This document shows positions 25,008 through 34,195 of a stretch of DNA of 59,656 nt, piece by piece. Location of the stretch: the IMG/VR virus record IMGVR_UViG_3300009499_000123, positions 1 to 59,656 of that record; one strand, 5' to 3'. The notes beneath the pieces are model-generated. The model was given only the letters and a program-made list of their open reading frames with translations, ran no database searches and was not told the DNA's origin. Every line of letters begins with the position of its first letter. Position 1 is the stretch's first letter. This DNA comes from a virus. A program made the position numbers and the translations under genes.

Positions 25008-25463
25008 ATGGGCTTCCCCAACACCAAAGGCTCGGAACAGTTCGCCATTCTTGGCCGCACCGGCCCCCTCAATGCCAATGCCGCGCAATCCGCCTGGGTC
25101 CCGGTCAGCAACGTCCATCGCTTGCTGGCGCTGATCGATACCGGCGCCAACGCGAACGGCGTGCTCAATGCGCAGCTGCTGCAGGCACTGGACGCCACCG
25201 GCACCGGCGCCAAGCCGATCACCGGCGTCAATGGCCAGGCCAAGGCACTCACCCCGATCGCAGCCGGCAATGCAATCAACGTGCAGGCCCTGATCGATTG
25301 CTCGGTCGACGAGCTCGACACCAACAACGGCTACGCCTTCGTGCAGTTGCAGATCACGCTGTCGAACGCCGGCCTGATCGCGGGCCTGCTGCTGGGCATC
25401 AATGCGCGGTTTGAGCCGGCCAGCTCGCTCAACGCCGCATCCGTCGCCCAGATCACCGGCTGA
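25008..25463 (+). CDS. Phage head-region protein, unknown
   Basis: 151-aa protein starting 'MGFPNTKGSEQFAILGRTG' with AGAAGGA upstream. Beta-rich and Asn/Ala-rich. The place right after the capsid gene is that of head decoration or fibre proteins, but I see no diagnostic motif. Confidence 0.6.
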   Translation: MGFPNTKGSEQFAILGRTGPLNANAAQSAWVPVSNVHRLLALIDTGANANGVLNAQLLQALDATGTGAKPITGVNGQAKALTPIAAGNAINVQALIDCSVDELDTNNGYAFVQLQITLSNAGLIAGLLLGINARFEPASSLNAASVAQITG

Positions 25464-25532
25464 GCCACGACTGGTCGCGAACGGTCTTCCCATTCCTGAT
25501 TTTTTTCACCCCCCTCAACAAGGAGCTTTTCC

Positions 25533-26162
25533 ATGAACGTGATCCGCTATCTCATCGATTTCTTCCACATCAACGGCGCGGGCGTGCAGTCCGTCAAGTA
25601 CGCCAAGGGCCAGACCTATCCGGCTGACGACGAAACCCTGTCGCATGTGGAGGCCGGGCACGCCGAGATTGTGGTGATCGATGTCACCGCCACGACCAGC
25701 GACGCTGCGACTGCCGAGCCGGCCCAGCCCGACCCGACCCCGGTGTCGGATGCGACCCCGGACACCGCACCGGTCGCCCAAGCGGCAGACGTAGCACCGG
25801 CGACTACGGCGGCAGCGCCCGCCGCAGATCCCGCTCCGGCTGCGGATGCAAGCGCGTCCTCGGCGACTCCGGCGACCACCGCAACCGATCCTGTGCCGGC
25901 TCCCGCCGTCGTGGTGGCGGCAGCGCCTGTGACCAGTCCGTCGGCGACCGATACGCCTGGCGATCCGTCTCTGACGGCGGCCCAGCCTGCCGACGCCACC
26001 GGGACCCAGGCAAGCGCGGCGGCAGCCTCCGCTGACTCGGCGGCGCCGGCAGCACAGGCGACGACCGCTACGCCGCCTGACGCGCCCGCCGCTTCGACGA
26101 ACGAGCCGGCTGCTGCGGCGCCGTCGTCCGCGACCACGGCAACTGCCAGCACCCAAGGCTGA
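25533..26162 (+). CDS. Phage head protein with long Pro/Ala/Thr-rich tail
   Basis: 209-aa protein. Only the first 50 residues look folded ('MNVIRYLIDFFHINGAGVQS' and 'LSHVEAGHAEIVVID'); the remaining 155 are low-complexity Ala, Pro, Thr, Ser and Asp. The folded part resembles small conserved proteins near the capsid gene of related prophages. The tail would be extended and disordered and is one of several Pro-rich regions in this phage. AAGGAG ribosome site. Confidence 0.62.
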   Translation: MNVIRYLIDFFHINGAGVQSVKYAKGQTYPADDETLSHVEAGHAEIVVIDVTATTSDAATAEPAQPDPTPVSDATPDTAPVAQAADVAPATTAAAPAADPAPAADASASSATPATTATDPVPAPAVVVAAAPVTSPSATDTPGDPSLTAAQPADATGTQASAAAASADSAAPAAQATTATPPDAPAASTNEPAAAAPSSATTATASTQG

Positions 26163-26803
26163 TGCCATTTCACCTGGTGACACCACCGGCCGTCGATGCC
26201 ACCACCGGCATCGCCGAGCCGGTGTCCCTGGCCGAGGTCAAGCAGCATCTGCGCGTCGACATCCCGGATGATGACGCGCTGATCCTGGCGTTGATCAGCA
26301 GTGCGCGGCAGATGGCCGAGACGCTGACCAACCGTCAGTTGCTCCCGGCCACCTGGAACCTGGTGCTCGATGCCTTCCCTGGGCCAAGCCTAATGGGCGT
26401 GCCGGCGGGTCTGTCGTACTCGATCCCCGGGCACGCCATCCTCATTCCGAAGGGGCCGGTGCAAACCGTGACTTCGATCGTCTACCAGGACATGAATTTC
26501 AATCTGGTGACGATGCCGCCCGAGGACTACGTGGTGACCTCCACCGACGATCTGACCCGCATCACGCCGATCTTCGGCCAGATCTGGCAGCCGACGTTGC
26601 CGCAAATCGGCGCGGTCGCCGTGCAGTTCGTGGCGGGCTATGGCGATTCGACGCAGGTGCCCGAGGGCATCAAGCACTGGATCAAGCTGCGCGTCGACAG
26701 CCTCTACAACCAGCGCGGCGAAGTGGCCTTCGCACGCGGGCGCATGGACAAGCTGCCCTATGTGGACGCGCTGCTCGACCCCTACCGGATCGCCATCCTA
26801 TGA
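26162..26803 (+). CDS. Head-tail connector (phiE125 gp8 / gp6-like)
   Basis: 213-aa protein with 'EPVSLAEVKQHLRVDIPDDD' followed by 'ALILALISSARQMAETLTNR', the helical signature of gp6-like head-tail connectors, then a beta-rich half. It joins below the portal ring. The start overlaps the preceding stop by one base. Confidence 0.88.
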   Translation: MPFHLVTPPAVDATTGIAEPVSLAEVKQHLRVDIPDDDALILALISSARQMAETLTNRQLLPATWNLVLDAFPGPSLMGVPAGLSYSIPGHAILIPKGPVQTVTSIVYQDMNFNLVTMPPEDYVVTSTDDLTRITPIFGQIWQPTLPQIGAVAVQFVAGYGDSTQVPEGIKHWIKLRVDSLYNQRGEVAFARGRMDKLPYVDALLDPYRIAIL

Positions 26804-27183
26804 GCGAAGCGCTGATGCTCCCCGATACCGGGGAGCTCAACCGTCGCATCGTCATCCGGCGTTGGACCGACGTCCCCAATGCCAGCTTCAACGTCGATCA
26901 GACCTTCGATGCCGGCATCAACCGCTGGGCCAAGGTCGAGCCCATCCGGGGCATTGCCTCCCGCATGGGCGTGGCGACGGTGGAGGAAGCGACGCATTAC
27001 TTCTGGGTGCGCTACAGCGCCGAGACGACGGCTGACTATTTTTCGCAGGACCGCGTCATCGAGTACCGCGCCCGGCGCTATCGCATCCTCGACGCGCAGA
27101 ACTTCCAGGATGCCGACCGCTACATCCGGATCACCGCCAAGAATCTGGGTGCCATCGCTTCGCTCAACACGAGCGCACCGTGA
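26800..27183 (+). CDS. Phage head closure protein
   Basis: 127-aa protein; 'DTGELNRRIVIRRWTDVPN' opens a small beta-barrel of the SPP1 gp16/HK97 head-tail joining type, with 'VIEYRARRYRILDAQN' in the C-terminal half. It closes the portal after packaging. ATGA overlap with the connector gene. Confidence 0.82.
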   Translation: MSEALMLPDTGELNRRIVIRRWTDVPNASFNVDQTFDAGINRWAKVEPIRGIASRMGVATVEEATHYFWVRYSAETTADYFSQDRVIEYRARRYRILDAQNFQDADRYIRITAKNLGAIASLNTSAP

Positions 27184-27629
27184 GATTCGCCATGACTCAA
27201 CAAAGCAGTGACGGACAGGTGGCAGGCATCAGCCTGCACGTCGGTCTCGATTTCCACAGCACGATCGACTACGACCGCAAGGCCATGCGCCGTGCCTTGG
27301 TCAAGGGCGCGGCGGTCGTGCGCAAAGAGGCACGCACGCTGGTGTCCCGCCGCGTGGTGTCCCAGCCTGGCGAGTTCCCCGGTGAAGTGACGGGCGCGAT
27401 GCGCCGCGCCATCGGCGTGATCGGCAGAGGCTCCAAGGGCGGCTGGGTCAAGGTGGGTGTGCGCGCGATTCCCGGCAGCTTCTACTACCCGGCCGTGCTG
27501 TTCTACGGCAGCCCGGCGCGCCACATCGCCGCGCGCGGCAACTTCATGACGGCGGCGCTGGCGAATCGCGGCAGCGAGATCCGCGAGCAGGTGCGCGACG
27601 CGCTGCGCCACGCCTTGGTGCCCAGGTAA
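27180..27629 (+). CDS. HK97 gp10-like neck protein
   Basis: 149-aa protein, GTG start overlapping the previous stop (GTGA); an in-frame ATG at 27192 is an alternative. 'RKAMRRALVKGAAVVRKEAR' and a basic 'GWVKVGVRAIPGSFYYPAVL' fit HK97 gp10-family tail-completion proteins. Confidence 0.72.
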   Translation: MRFAMTQQSSDGQVAGISLHVGLDFHSTIDYDRKAMRRALVKGAAVVRKEARTLVSRRVVSQPGEFPGEVTGAMRRAIGVIGRGSKGGWVKVGVRAIPGSFYYPAVLFYGSPARHIAARGNFMTAALANRGSEIREQVRDALRHALVPR

Positions 27630-28312
27630 TGCAACTCGAACTCGTCATCGCGCAACTGCGCGCACTGTGCCCGTCGTTCAGCGGCCGGGTGGCCGGTGCC
27701 GCCGAATTCAAGCCGGTGCAGGAAGCGGCAGCGTTGCCGGTGCCGTGCGCCTTCGTCATCCCGCTCGACGACCGTCCCGAGCCACCCAAGGCGCTCAACG
27801 CCGTGGGGCAGGAGATGACCGACAGCTTCGGCGTGATCATCGCGCTCGACAACCGTGCCGATGAGAAGGGCCAATCTGCCTTCGATGGCGTGCATGCCGT
27901 CCGCGCCGAAATCTGGCGGGCCTTGCTCGGCTGGGTGCCGGGGCCGGTGAACACCGTCAATCCGGCCACCGACTACAACGGCATCTTCTACGAGGGCGGC
28001 AGCCTGCTGGCGATGGACCGCGCGCGGCTCTGGTACCAGTTCGAGTTCGGCGCGCAGATGTGGATCGGTGCCAGCGATGGCTGGGAAGCCGGTGCATTGC
28101 GCACCTTGCCGGACTTTGGCACCGAGGATGCCCAAGGTCGATGGCTACCGGGCTCCGCCGCCAACGTGGAAGTCGATGTCGGCAGGCCGATCTTCGACGC
28201 CACGGCCGATTACCCGGCCAACCCGATCGCCGACTTTGCCCAGGCTACCGTGAGCGCGCCGCGCACGCACGGCCCAGACGGACGCATCGAGTTCGACATT
28301 TCAGTTCCCTGA
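27629..28312 (+). CDS. Phage tail terminator-like protein
   Basis: 227-aa protein with N-terminal 'MQLELVIAQLRALCPSFSGR' and 'FGVIIALDNRADEKGQSAFD', as in tail terminator proteins of Mu-like tailed phages. It caps the tail tube so that head and tail can join. The C-terminal third is less conserved. Confidence 0.72.
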   Translation: MQLELVIAQLRALCPSFSGRVAGAAEFKPVQEAAALPVPCAFVIPLDDRPEPPKALNAVGQEMTDSFGVIIALDNRADEKGQSAFDGVHAVRAEIWRALLGWVPGPVNTVNPATDYNGIFYEGGSLLAMDRARLWYQFEFGAQMWIGASDGWEAGALRTLPDFGTEDAQGRWLPGSAANVEVDVGRPIFDATADYPANPIADFAQATVSAPRTHGPDGRIEFDISVP

Positions 28313-28347
28313 CCTGGCTGCCCAGGCCACGACGGATTTTCATGACC

Positions 28348-28380
28348 GCCCGCCACGACTCGCGTCGTCGCGGGCTTTTT
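28348..28380 (+). terminator. Intrinsic terminator between head and tail genes
   Basis: GCCCGC (28348-28353) pairs with GCGGGC (28370-28375), followed by TTTTT. It lies between the last neck gene and the DUF2635 gene. Confidence 0.7.
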
Positions 28381-28394
28381 GCACTGGAGCACGC

Positions 28395-28691
28395 ATGTTT
28401 GCCATTCCCACACCGGGCCGATCGGTCCCCATCCCTGGAACCAGGACACTGTTGCCGGCCACCGGCCAGAACATCGGCCAGGACACCCAGTACTGGCAGC
28501 GCCGGCTGCATGAGGGCGATATCACGCTGAGCGAGGCGCCTCCCGCTGCGACCCCGGCGGCGACGGAAGCAGCAAAGGCCGCGTCAACGGCTGCATCGCC
28601 GGCCCCGGCATCCGCACCGGCGGCAAACAGCCCGCCCCCAGCCACCTCCGTAGCACCTGAACCGGCGGCTTCCGCAAGGAGTACGACATGA
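28395..28691 (+). CDS. DUF2635 family protein with Pro/Ala-rich tail
   Basis: 98-aa protein. The first 45 residues ('PTPGRSVPIPGTRTLLPATG', 'TQYWQRRLHEGDITL') match DUF2635, a small protein that precedes the sheath gene in Mu-like phages. The rest is Ala/Pro/Thr-rich. It overlaps the sheath gene by 4 nt. Confidence 0.8.
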   Translation: MFAIPTPGRSVPIPGTRTLLPATGQNIGQDTQYWQRRLHEGDITLSEAPPAATPAATEAAKAASTAASPAPASAPAANSPPPATSVAPEPAASARSTT

Positions 28692-30256
28692 GCGGCGTGT
28701 CCTTCGAACACATTCCATCCAATCTGCGCGTGCCGCTGTTCTACGCGGAGATGGACAACAGCCAGGCCAATCTGGGCGACCAGGCGCTCAATGCGCTGTT
28801 GATTGGTCAGATGTTTCCCTGGGGAACAGCCACGCCCAACAAGGCGGTGCTGGTCACCGATCCAAAGTCGGCCTTGGTCCTGTTCGGCCAGGGATCGATG
28901 CTGGCGCGCATGGTGGCCAGCTATCGGCTGCAGGATGCTGGTTCCTGCAACCTGTGGTGCATCCCCGTACAAGATGACCCCGCTGCCTCGCAGGCCTCGG
29001 GCACGATCGTCATCAACGGCTTCGCCAGCGCGGCGGGCGCCATCGCCCTCTACATCGCGGGCCAGCGCGTGAATGTCGGCGTCCAGCTGGGTGACAGCCC
29101 GTTCAACATCGCCGCCAACATGGTCAGCAGCATCAACGCCAATGCCGATCTGCCGGTGACCGCCACGACGGGGGCGTATGCCTTCGCCGCCGTGCGCCCC
29201 ATGTCGGCGATCGCCGAGGGCTCGGCCGTCGTCACGCTCACCAGCAAGTGGGCTGGGCAGACGGCCAACGACATCACCGTCCTCGACTCCTTCCTGGGGT
29301 GGAGCGCCGGTGAGCGCGTGCCCGCCGGTGTGACGCTGAGTTATTCCGGCCCCACGCTTGCGGGTGGGTCCACCGACCCGACGCTGGCGGCCACCGCCAT
29401 CCCGGGCATGGGCGATGACCCCTACGACTTCATCATCCACCCCTATGGCCAGGCGCAGGCCCTGAACGACCTGCAGCTGGAACTCAACGACATCACCGGG
29501 CGTTGGTCCTACGCCAAGCAGATCTACGGACACGGCTACACCGCCTTGCGCGGCATGCTCAGTGATCTGGTCGCCTTCGGCATGACGCGCAACGACCAGC
29601 ACCACACCGTTGCCGCCATCGATGCCGATTGCCCGAATCCCTGCTGGGAATACGCGGCAGCCTATGGCGGCGCCAACGCGGTCGACATCGCCGCCGATCC
29701 GGCGCGTCCCACCCAGACGACGCCGCTGCTGGGCCTGCTCGCGCCGCGCGCCGGCAATCGCTTCCTGTTCGAGGATCGCCAGGCGCTGCTCAATTTCGGG
29801 ATCGCGACGAGCTTCGTCTCCGGCGGCCAGTTGCGCGTGGAGCGCGCGATCACGACCTACCAGCAGAACGCCTTCGGCGCGCCGGACACCAGCTACCTCG
29901 ACTCGGAAACCCTGCACACCTCGGCCTACGTGCTGCGTGCGCTCAAGGGCGTGATCACGTCGAAGTATCCCCGGCACAAGCTGGCGAGTGATGGCACACG
30001 CTTCGCCGCCGGCCAGGCCATCGTGACGCCCGCCGTCATCAAGGGCGAGCTCTGCGCGATCTACGGGCAGATGGAATACCTGGGCATCGTCGAAAACCTC
30101 GACACCTTCAAGCAGTACCTGATCGTCGAGCGCGACACCACGGACCCCAACCGGGTCAATGTCCTCTTCCCGCCCGACTACGTCAATCAACTGCGGGTGT
30201 TCGCGGTACTGAACCAGTTCCGACTGCAGTACCCGGCCAACCAGATCGTCAGCTGA
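28688..30256 (+). CDS. Tail sheath protein (Mu gpL-like)
   Basis: 522-aa contractile tail sheath protein, starting 'MSGVSFEHIPSNLRVPLFYA'. 'LALFGQGS'-like text here reads 'LVLFGQGSMLARMVASYRL', and 'NDITVLDSFLGWSAGE' is also typical of Mu gpL relatives. Its presence makes this a myovirus-type tail. Full length for the family. Confidence 0.93.
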   Translation: MSGVSFEHIPSNLRVPLFYAEMDNSQANLGDQALNALLIGQMFPWGTATPNKAVLVTDPKSALVLFGQGSMLARMVASYRLQDAGSCNLWCIPVQDDPAASQASGTIVINGFASAAGAIALYIAGQRVNVGVQLGDSPFNIAANMVSSINANADLPVTATTGAYAFAAVRPMSAIAEGSAVVTLTSKWAGQTANDITVLDSFLGWSAGERVPAGVTLSYSGPTLAGGSTDPTLAATAIPGMGDDPYDFIIHPYGQAQALNDLQLELNDITGRWSYAKQIYGHGYTALRGMLSDLVAFGMTRNDQHHTVAAIDADCPNPCWEYAAAYGGANAVDIAADPARPTQTTPLLGLLAPRAGNRFLFEDRQALLNFGIATSFVSGGQLRVERAITTYQQNAFGAPDTSYLDSETLHTSAYVLRALKGVITSKYPRHKLASDGTRFAAGQAIVTPAVIKGELCAIYGQMEYLGIVENLDTFKQYLIVERDTTDPNRVNVLFPPDYVNQLRVFAVLNQFRLQYPANQIVS

Positions 30257-30269
30257 CCAGGAGGCAACC

Positions 30270-30638
30270 ATGGCTCAACGTATCGCGGGCATCTGTTTCG
30301 TCAAGGTCAACGGCGCCCAATTCGAAATCTCCGGCGACATCGAGATTCCGCTGACCGAGTTCAAGCGCGAGGCCGTCATGGGCCTGTCCGGACCGGCCGG
30401 CTACAAGGAAACGGCGCTGGAACCCTACATCAAGGTGGTGGCGCTGTTCACGCCGGACTTTCCGGTGAACACCTTGCGCACCAACACCACACTGACCGTG
30501 ACGGCGGAACTCGCCAACGGCGTCGTCTACACGCTCTCCAACGCCTTCGTGCGCGGGGAGCCCAAAGCCAAACCCATCGACGGCACGATCGAGATCGAGT
30601 TCTCGGGAAGCCAGGGACAGTGGAGTAACAACCAATGA
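30270..30638 (+). CDS. Tail tube protein (Mu gpM-like)
   Basis: 122-aa tube protein, 'FVKVNGAQFEISGDIEIPLT' being the typical N-terminus. AGGAGG ribosome site at 30259-30264. It polymerises into the inner tube within the sheath. Confidence 0.9.
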   Translation: MAQRIAGICFVKVNGAQFEISGDIEIPLTEFKREAVMGLSGPAGYKETALEPYIKVVALFTPDFPVNTLRTNTTLTVTAELANGVVYTLSNAFVRGEPKAKPIDGTIEIEFSGSQGQWSNNQ

Positions 30639-31009
30639 GCGACCAAGAACTGACCATCCCCCTGTCCGCGCCGGTGATGGCGCATGGCGAGGAAATCACC
30701 TGCCTGGTGCTGCGCCAGCCGACCACGGCGGACCTGATCGAACTGGGGCAACCGATGCGGCTGCTGCCAGGCAATGGCATGGAGGACGCCGCCGTCGAAG
30801 TGCGCATGGGCGTGGTGGCGCATTACGTGGCGCGCCTTGCGTCGATTCCACTGTCCAGCGTCAAGTCCCTGTCGCTGGGTGACTTTGGCCGTGCGACGCA
30901 GGCGGTCCTGGGTTTTTTCGGGGAAGACGGCTCGGATCGGACGAACAGTTCGCCGAGCGCGTCTTCGAAGTCGCCTGGTTCTTCAAAACATCCCCGCGCG
31001 ACGTCCTGA
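30635..31009 (+). CDS. Tail assembly chaperone, zero-frame product (Mu gp41-like)
   Basis: 124-aa protein; 'PVMAHGEEITCLVLRQPTTA' and 'DLIELGQPMRL' match Mu gp41-type assembly proteins. The last 30 residues after the slippery site at 30910 are Ser/Pro-rich and unlike the family, as expected for a frame used only when the ribosome does not shift. ATGA overlap with the tube gene. Confidence 0.85.
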   Translation: MSDQELTIPLSAPVMAHGEEITCLVLRQPTTADLIELGQPMRLLPGNGMEDAAVEVRMGVVAHYVARLASIPLSSVKSLSLGDFGRATQAVLGFFGEDGSDRTNSSPSASSKSPGSSKHPRATS

Positions 31010-31086
31010 GCTTGACCCTCACCGAATTCGAACTCTGGAACCGGCAGGCCGAGCGCATCGCGCAGCGCCTGCAGGGCGACGAGTGA
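30635..31086 (+). CDS. Tail assembly chaperone, -1 frameshift fusion product
   Basis: A canonical slippery heptamer G-GGT-TTT (30910-30916) is in register with the zero-frame codons. A -1 slip there leads into a frame without its own start codon that encodes 'FAERVFEVAWFFKTSPRDVL' and ends 'LWNRQAERIAQRLQGDE' at the TGA 31084-31086, about 150 aa in total. The frame is clearly protein-like. Programmed -1 shifts in chaperone genes just before the tape measure are conserved in tailed phages (established), including Mu-like ones to my recollection. The ratio of products usually matters for tail assembly. Confidence 0.85.
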
Positions 31087-31110
31087 CGGCATCCGAATCA
31101 GAAACCAATC

Positions 31111-32916
31111 ATGTCTGACCGTTTCGAGCTCAAGGCCATTTTGTCGGCCAACGCGGAGAGCCTCATCCATGCCCTGAAGTCGGTCGAGGCCCCCGCGCAG
31201 GCTGCGCGCAAATACCTCACCGACATCGGCAAGTCCGCCTCCGGCCTGGCGGGCAAGTTCGGTTTGCCGGTCGGGATCGCCGGTGGCCTGGCGGCCGGTT
31301 TCGGCCTCGCCAAGGTCAAGGATGCGGTGCACACCTATGCCGAACTAGGTGAGGCGGTGCACCACGGCGCCACGCGCGCGGGCATGAGCGTCGAGCAGTT
31401 CCAGCGCATGAAGTACGTGGCGGAGCAAAACGGCGTCGCGGTCGAACAGATGGAAGGCGCCATGGGCAAGCTGAACCTGACGCTCGGGCGCGCGGCCGGC
31501 GGGCGAGGCAAGGAAGCCGCCGCGCTGTTCGCTCGCCTGGGCATCGCCATGCGCGATGCGTCCGGTCAACTGCGTTCGGGCATGACTGTGCTGCCCGAAC
31601 TGGCCGATGCGTTCGTGCGCAACGAAAACCCGGCCGTGCGTGCCCGTATGGGGATGGCCTTGTTCGGCAAGAAGTGGCAGGAGATCGTGCCGCTGCTGGA
31701 AGCCGGCGGCAAGGGCATCGAGGAAGCCCAGGCGCGCATGTCGCGCTTCAAGGGCGTCATGAACGAGGAGAATATCGACCGATCGCGGGAATTCGCCAAG
31801 TCGCTGCGCGATCTGGAGATGGTCAGCAAGGGCTTCCAGATGACCATCGCCAAGAGCCTGGTGCCGGCGATCAAACCGCTGCTCGATGGCTTCAACGACT
31901 GGATGGCAGCCAACAAGAAGCTGGTGTCCGCCGAGGTCGGCCGCATGGCCAAGGATCTCGGACATTGGCTGTCCAGCATCGACTGGCGCGGCATGGCCCG
32001 CAGTGTGTTGGCCTTCGGCCAGGGCATCGGCAAACTGGTCGATTTCGTCGGCGGCCCGCGCAATGCGCTGATCGGCCTGGCGGTCGTGATGAATGCCCAG
32101 ACGATCATGGCCCTGGGCGGCCTGGTTGGCGCCATCGGCCGCGCGGGCCTGGCATTTCTTGGTATGGCGGCACGGGCCTATGTCGCGAGCAATGCGGCGC
32201 TGCTGTCGATGGCGCGCACCGGCATCGCGGCCACGCTGCTCACCGGCCCGCTTGGGCGCTTGCGCGCACTGTGGACGTTGCTCGCCACCACGACGGTGTC
32301 GATGAGCGGCCTGATGTCGGGCGCCATGGCGATGGTCAGTGGCGGCATTCGCGCCGTCGGTGCGGCGCTGATGGCCAACCCGCTGGGCATCATTCTCGCG
32401 ATCGCCTCGGCAGCTTGGCTGATTTATGAGAACTGGGACACCGTCAAAAGCTGGTTCACCGGCTTCTGGAACTGGATCAAGGCCCATGCCGAACTGATCC
32501 TCACCTGCCTCGGCCCGATCGGCTGGGTCGCCAGCACGATCATCGAGCATTGGGAGCCGCTCAAAGCCTGGTTCGGCGATTTCGTGCGCTGGCTGTCGGA
32601 CAAGCTGCGCTGGATGGTCGATGCCGCCAAAGCCGTGGGCCATGCCTTCGGTATCGGTGGCGGCGACGAAAGATCGGCGAGCCCCGAGCCAGGCAACCCC
32701 TCCCGGGGCACGCCTCTGGGGGCGATGGCATCCCCGGTTGCCGGTAACCGCCCCTCCTTGCTGGGGACGGCTGCCGGCGCCGCCAAGGTGGAGGGCCAGG
32801 TGAACATCAAGATCGACGGCCTGCCTGCAGGTTCACGCGTCGAACAGGTGCGCGGCGGCACCATGCCGATCAATGTCGATGCCGGCTACAGCGCGCATGC
32901 GCTGCTTATGCCATAG
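31111..32916 (+). CDS. Tail tape measure protein
   Basis: 601-aa protein with a helical N-terminal domain, 'LGEAVHHGATRAGMSVEQFQ', typical of Mu-like tape measures, and several hydrophobic segments between about residues 325 and 470 ('LIGLAVVMNAQTIMALGGLV', 'LGIILAIASAAWLIY'). It sets tail length and is probably ejected into the host membrane. Ends in a Pro/Gly-rich tail. Confidence 0.9.
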   Translation: MSDRFELKAILSANAESLIHALKSVEAPAQAARKYLTDIGKSASGLAGKFGLPVGIAGGLAAGFGLAKVKDAVHTYAELGEAVHHGATRAGMSVEQFQRMKYVAEQNGVAVEQMEGAMGKLNLTLGRAAGGRGKEAAALFARLGIAMRDASGQLRSGMTVLPELADAFVRNENPAVRARMGMALFGKKWQEIVPLLEAGGKGIEEAQARMSRFKGVMNEENIDRSREFAKSLRDLEMVSKGFQMTIAKSLVPAIKPLLDGFNDWMAANKKLVSAEVGRMAKDLGHWLSSIDWRGMARSVLAFGQGIGKLVDFVGGPRNALIGLAVVMNAQTIMALGGLVGAIGRAGLAFLGMAARAYVASNAALLSMARTGIAATLLTGPLGRLRALWTLLATTTVSMSGLMSGAMAMVSGGIRAVGAALMANPLGIILAIASAAWLIYENWDTVKSWFTGFWNWIKAHAELILTCLGPIGWVASTIIEHWEPLKAWFGDFVRWLSDKLRWMVDAAKAVGHAFGIGGGDERSASPEPGNPSRGTPLGAMASPVAGNRPSLLGTAAGAAKVEGQVNIKIDGLPAGSRVEQVRGGTMPINVDAGYSAHALLMP

Positions 32917-32931
32917 CGCCGGATTCCTCTC

Positions 32932-34194
32932 ATGGCCAAGTATTCCGACTCTCTGCATACGGCATCCTTTCGCGGGGTGGTGTTCCAGGTCAATGGCGCC
33001 GACTGCGGCGCCGGCCGACGCGTGCAGGTCCATGAATACCCCCAGCGCGACATGCCCTGGGTGGAGGACCTGGGCCGTGCCACCCGCGAGATCGCGCTGG
33101 ACGCCTTTCTGATCGGTGCGGACTACATCGATCAGGCCAATCGCCTGCTCTCAGTTCTGGAGATGGCTGGGCCGGGGACGCTCGTGCATCCCTGGCTGGG
33201 AACGATGCAGGTGTGCCTGTCCGCACCGGCTCGCGTGCGCTTCGATTCCGGCCTGGGCGTGGCGACGGTATCCCTGTCCTTCGTCGAATCGGGCGAACTC
33301 ACGTTCCCGATTCCGACGAGTTCCACCCAGGCGGCCAGCCGGCTCGCGGCCGATGGACTGGCCACGGCGGCCATCCAGGATTTTGCGGGCAGTTTCACGG
33401 TCGCGGGCTTTCAGAGCTTCGTCGCGGCGGCGGCCCAAGGACGACTGGCCGCCATGCTGGGTTTCGTGGGGGCTGGGCAGATCGCGCAGGTGCTCGCGAA
33501 CTTCACATCGCAGGCCACCTCGGTCGCCAACCTGGTCACCCAGGCGGCGTCTTTTCTGAGCAATCCGGCGATGCTGGGTCAGACGCTGCTCAATGCCTTC
33601 GGCCTGTCGGGCGCGGCGGGCGCCGTCGCCGCCTGGTCCAACGTGGTCAAGCTGCTCACCGGCACGGCGTCGTCGAACGCCATGCTGGCGCGCACCCCGG
33701 TCGTGGCGGCCACGCCGTCACGCCGGCAGATCGATACCAATGCCGTCGCGCTCTACGGCCTGGGCCGGCAACTCCTGCTCGCGCAAGCGGTGGGCATTTC
33801 GTCCCTGGTGGGCACCGAGCAGGACAGCGTGCAGGCCGGCATCAGCCAGCCGTCGGGCGGCATGCCGGTCGCCCCACAACAGGTCACGCAAGACAGCATG
33901 CTGGCGGTGCGCGACGCGCTGCTCTCCACGCTCGACGCCGAGATGCGCCGCTGCGGGGACGCCGCCTATGAGGCGTTGCAGACCGCGAGCGCGGCGGTCT
34001 ATGTGGATTTGACGGCCCGGGCGCAGGGCGCGGCTCGTCTGACCGCCTGGACGCCGCCCGAGACGATGCCGATGCTGGCCGTCGCCTACGAGTTGTACGC
34101 GGATGCGTCGCGCGATGCCGAGATCCAGTCGCGCAACGGCATCCGCCATCCCGGCTTCGTGCCGCCCGGCGCGCTTTCCGTGATCGTGGCCTGA
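32932..34194 (+). CDS. DNA circularisation/tail protein (Mu gpN-like)
   Basis: 420-aa protein whose N-terminal 110 residues ('ASFRGVVFQVNGADCGAGRR', 'HEYPQRDMPWVEDLGR') form the DNA_circ_N domain of Mu gpN. It belongs to the tail hub/baseplate set and follows the tape measure as in Mu. Confidence 0.9.
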   Translation: MAKYSDSLHTASFRGVVFQVNGADCGAGRRVQVHEYPQRDMPWVEDLGRATREIALDAFLIGADYIDQANRLLSVLEMAGPGTLVHPWLGTMQVCLSAPARVRFDSGLGVATVSLSFVESGELTFPIPTSSTQAASRLAADGLATAAIQDFAGSFTVAGFQSFVAAAAQGRLAAMLGFVGAGQIAQVLANFTSQATSVANLVTQAASFLSNPAMLGQTLLNAFGLSGAAGAVAAWSNVVKLLTGTASSNAMLARTPVVAATPSRRQIDTNAVALYGLGRQLLLAQAVGISSLVGTEQDSVQAGISQPSGGMPVAPQQVTQDSMLAVRDALLSTLDAEMRRCGDAAYEALQTASAAVYVDLTARAQGAARLTAWTPPETMPMLAVAYELYADASRDAEIQSRNGIRHPGFVPPGALSVIVA

Positions 34195-34195
34195 C

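Noticed and set aside
25515-26248. Arg- and Ala-rich minus-strand frames opposite the head protein with the Pro/Ala/Thr tail
   Set aside because: Composition is that of an antisense reading of low-complexity GC-rich DNA; no start signals.
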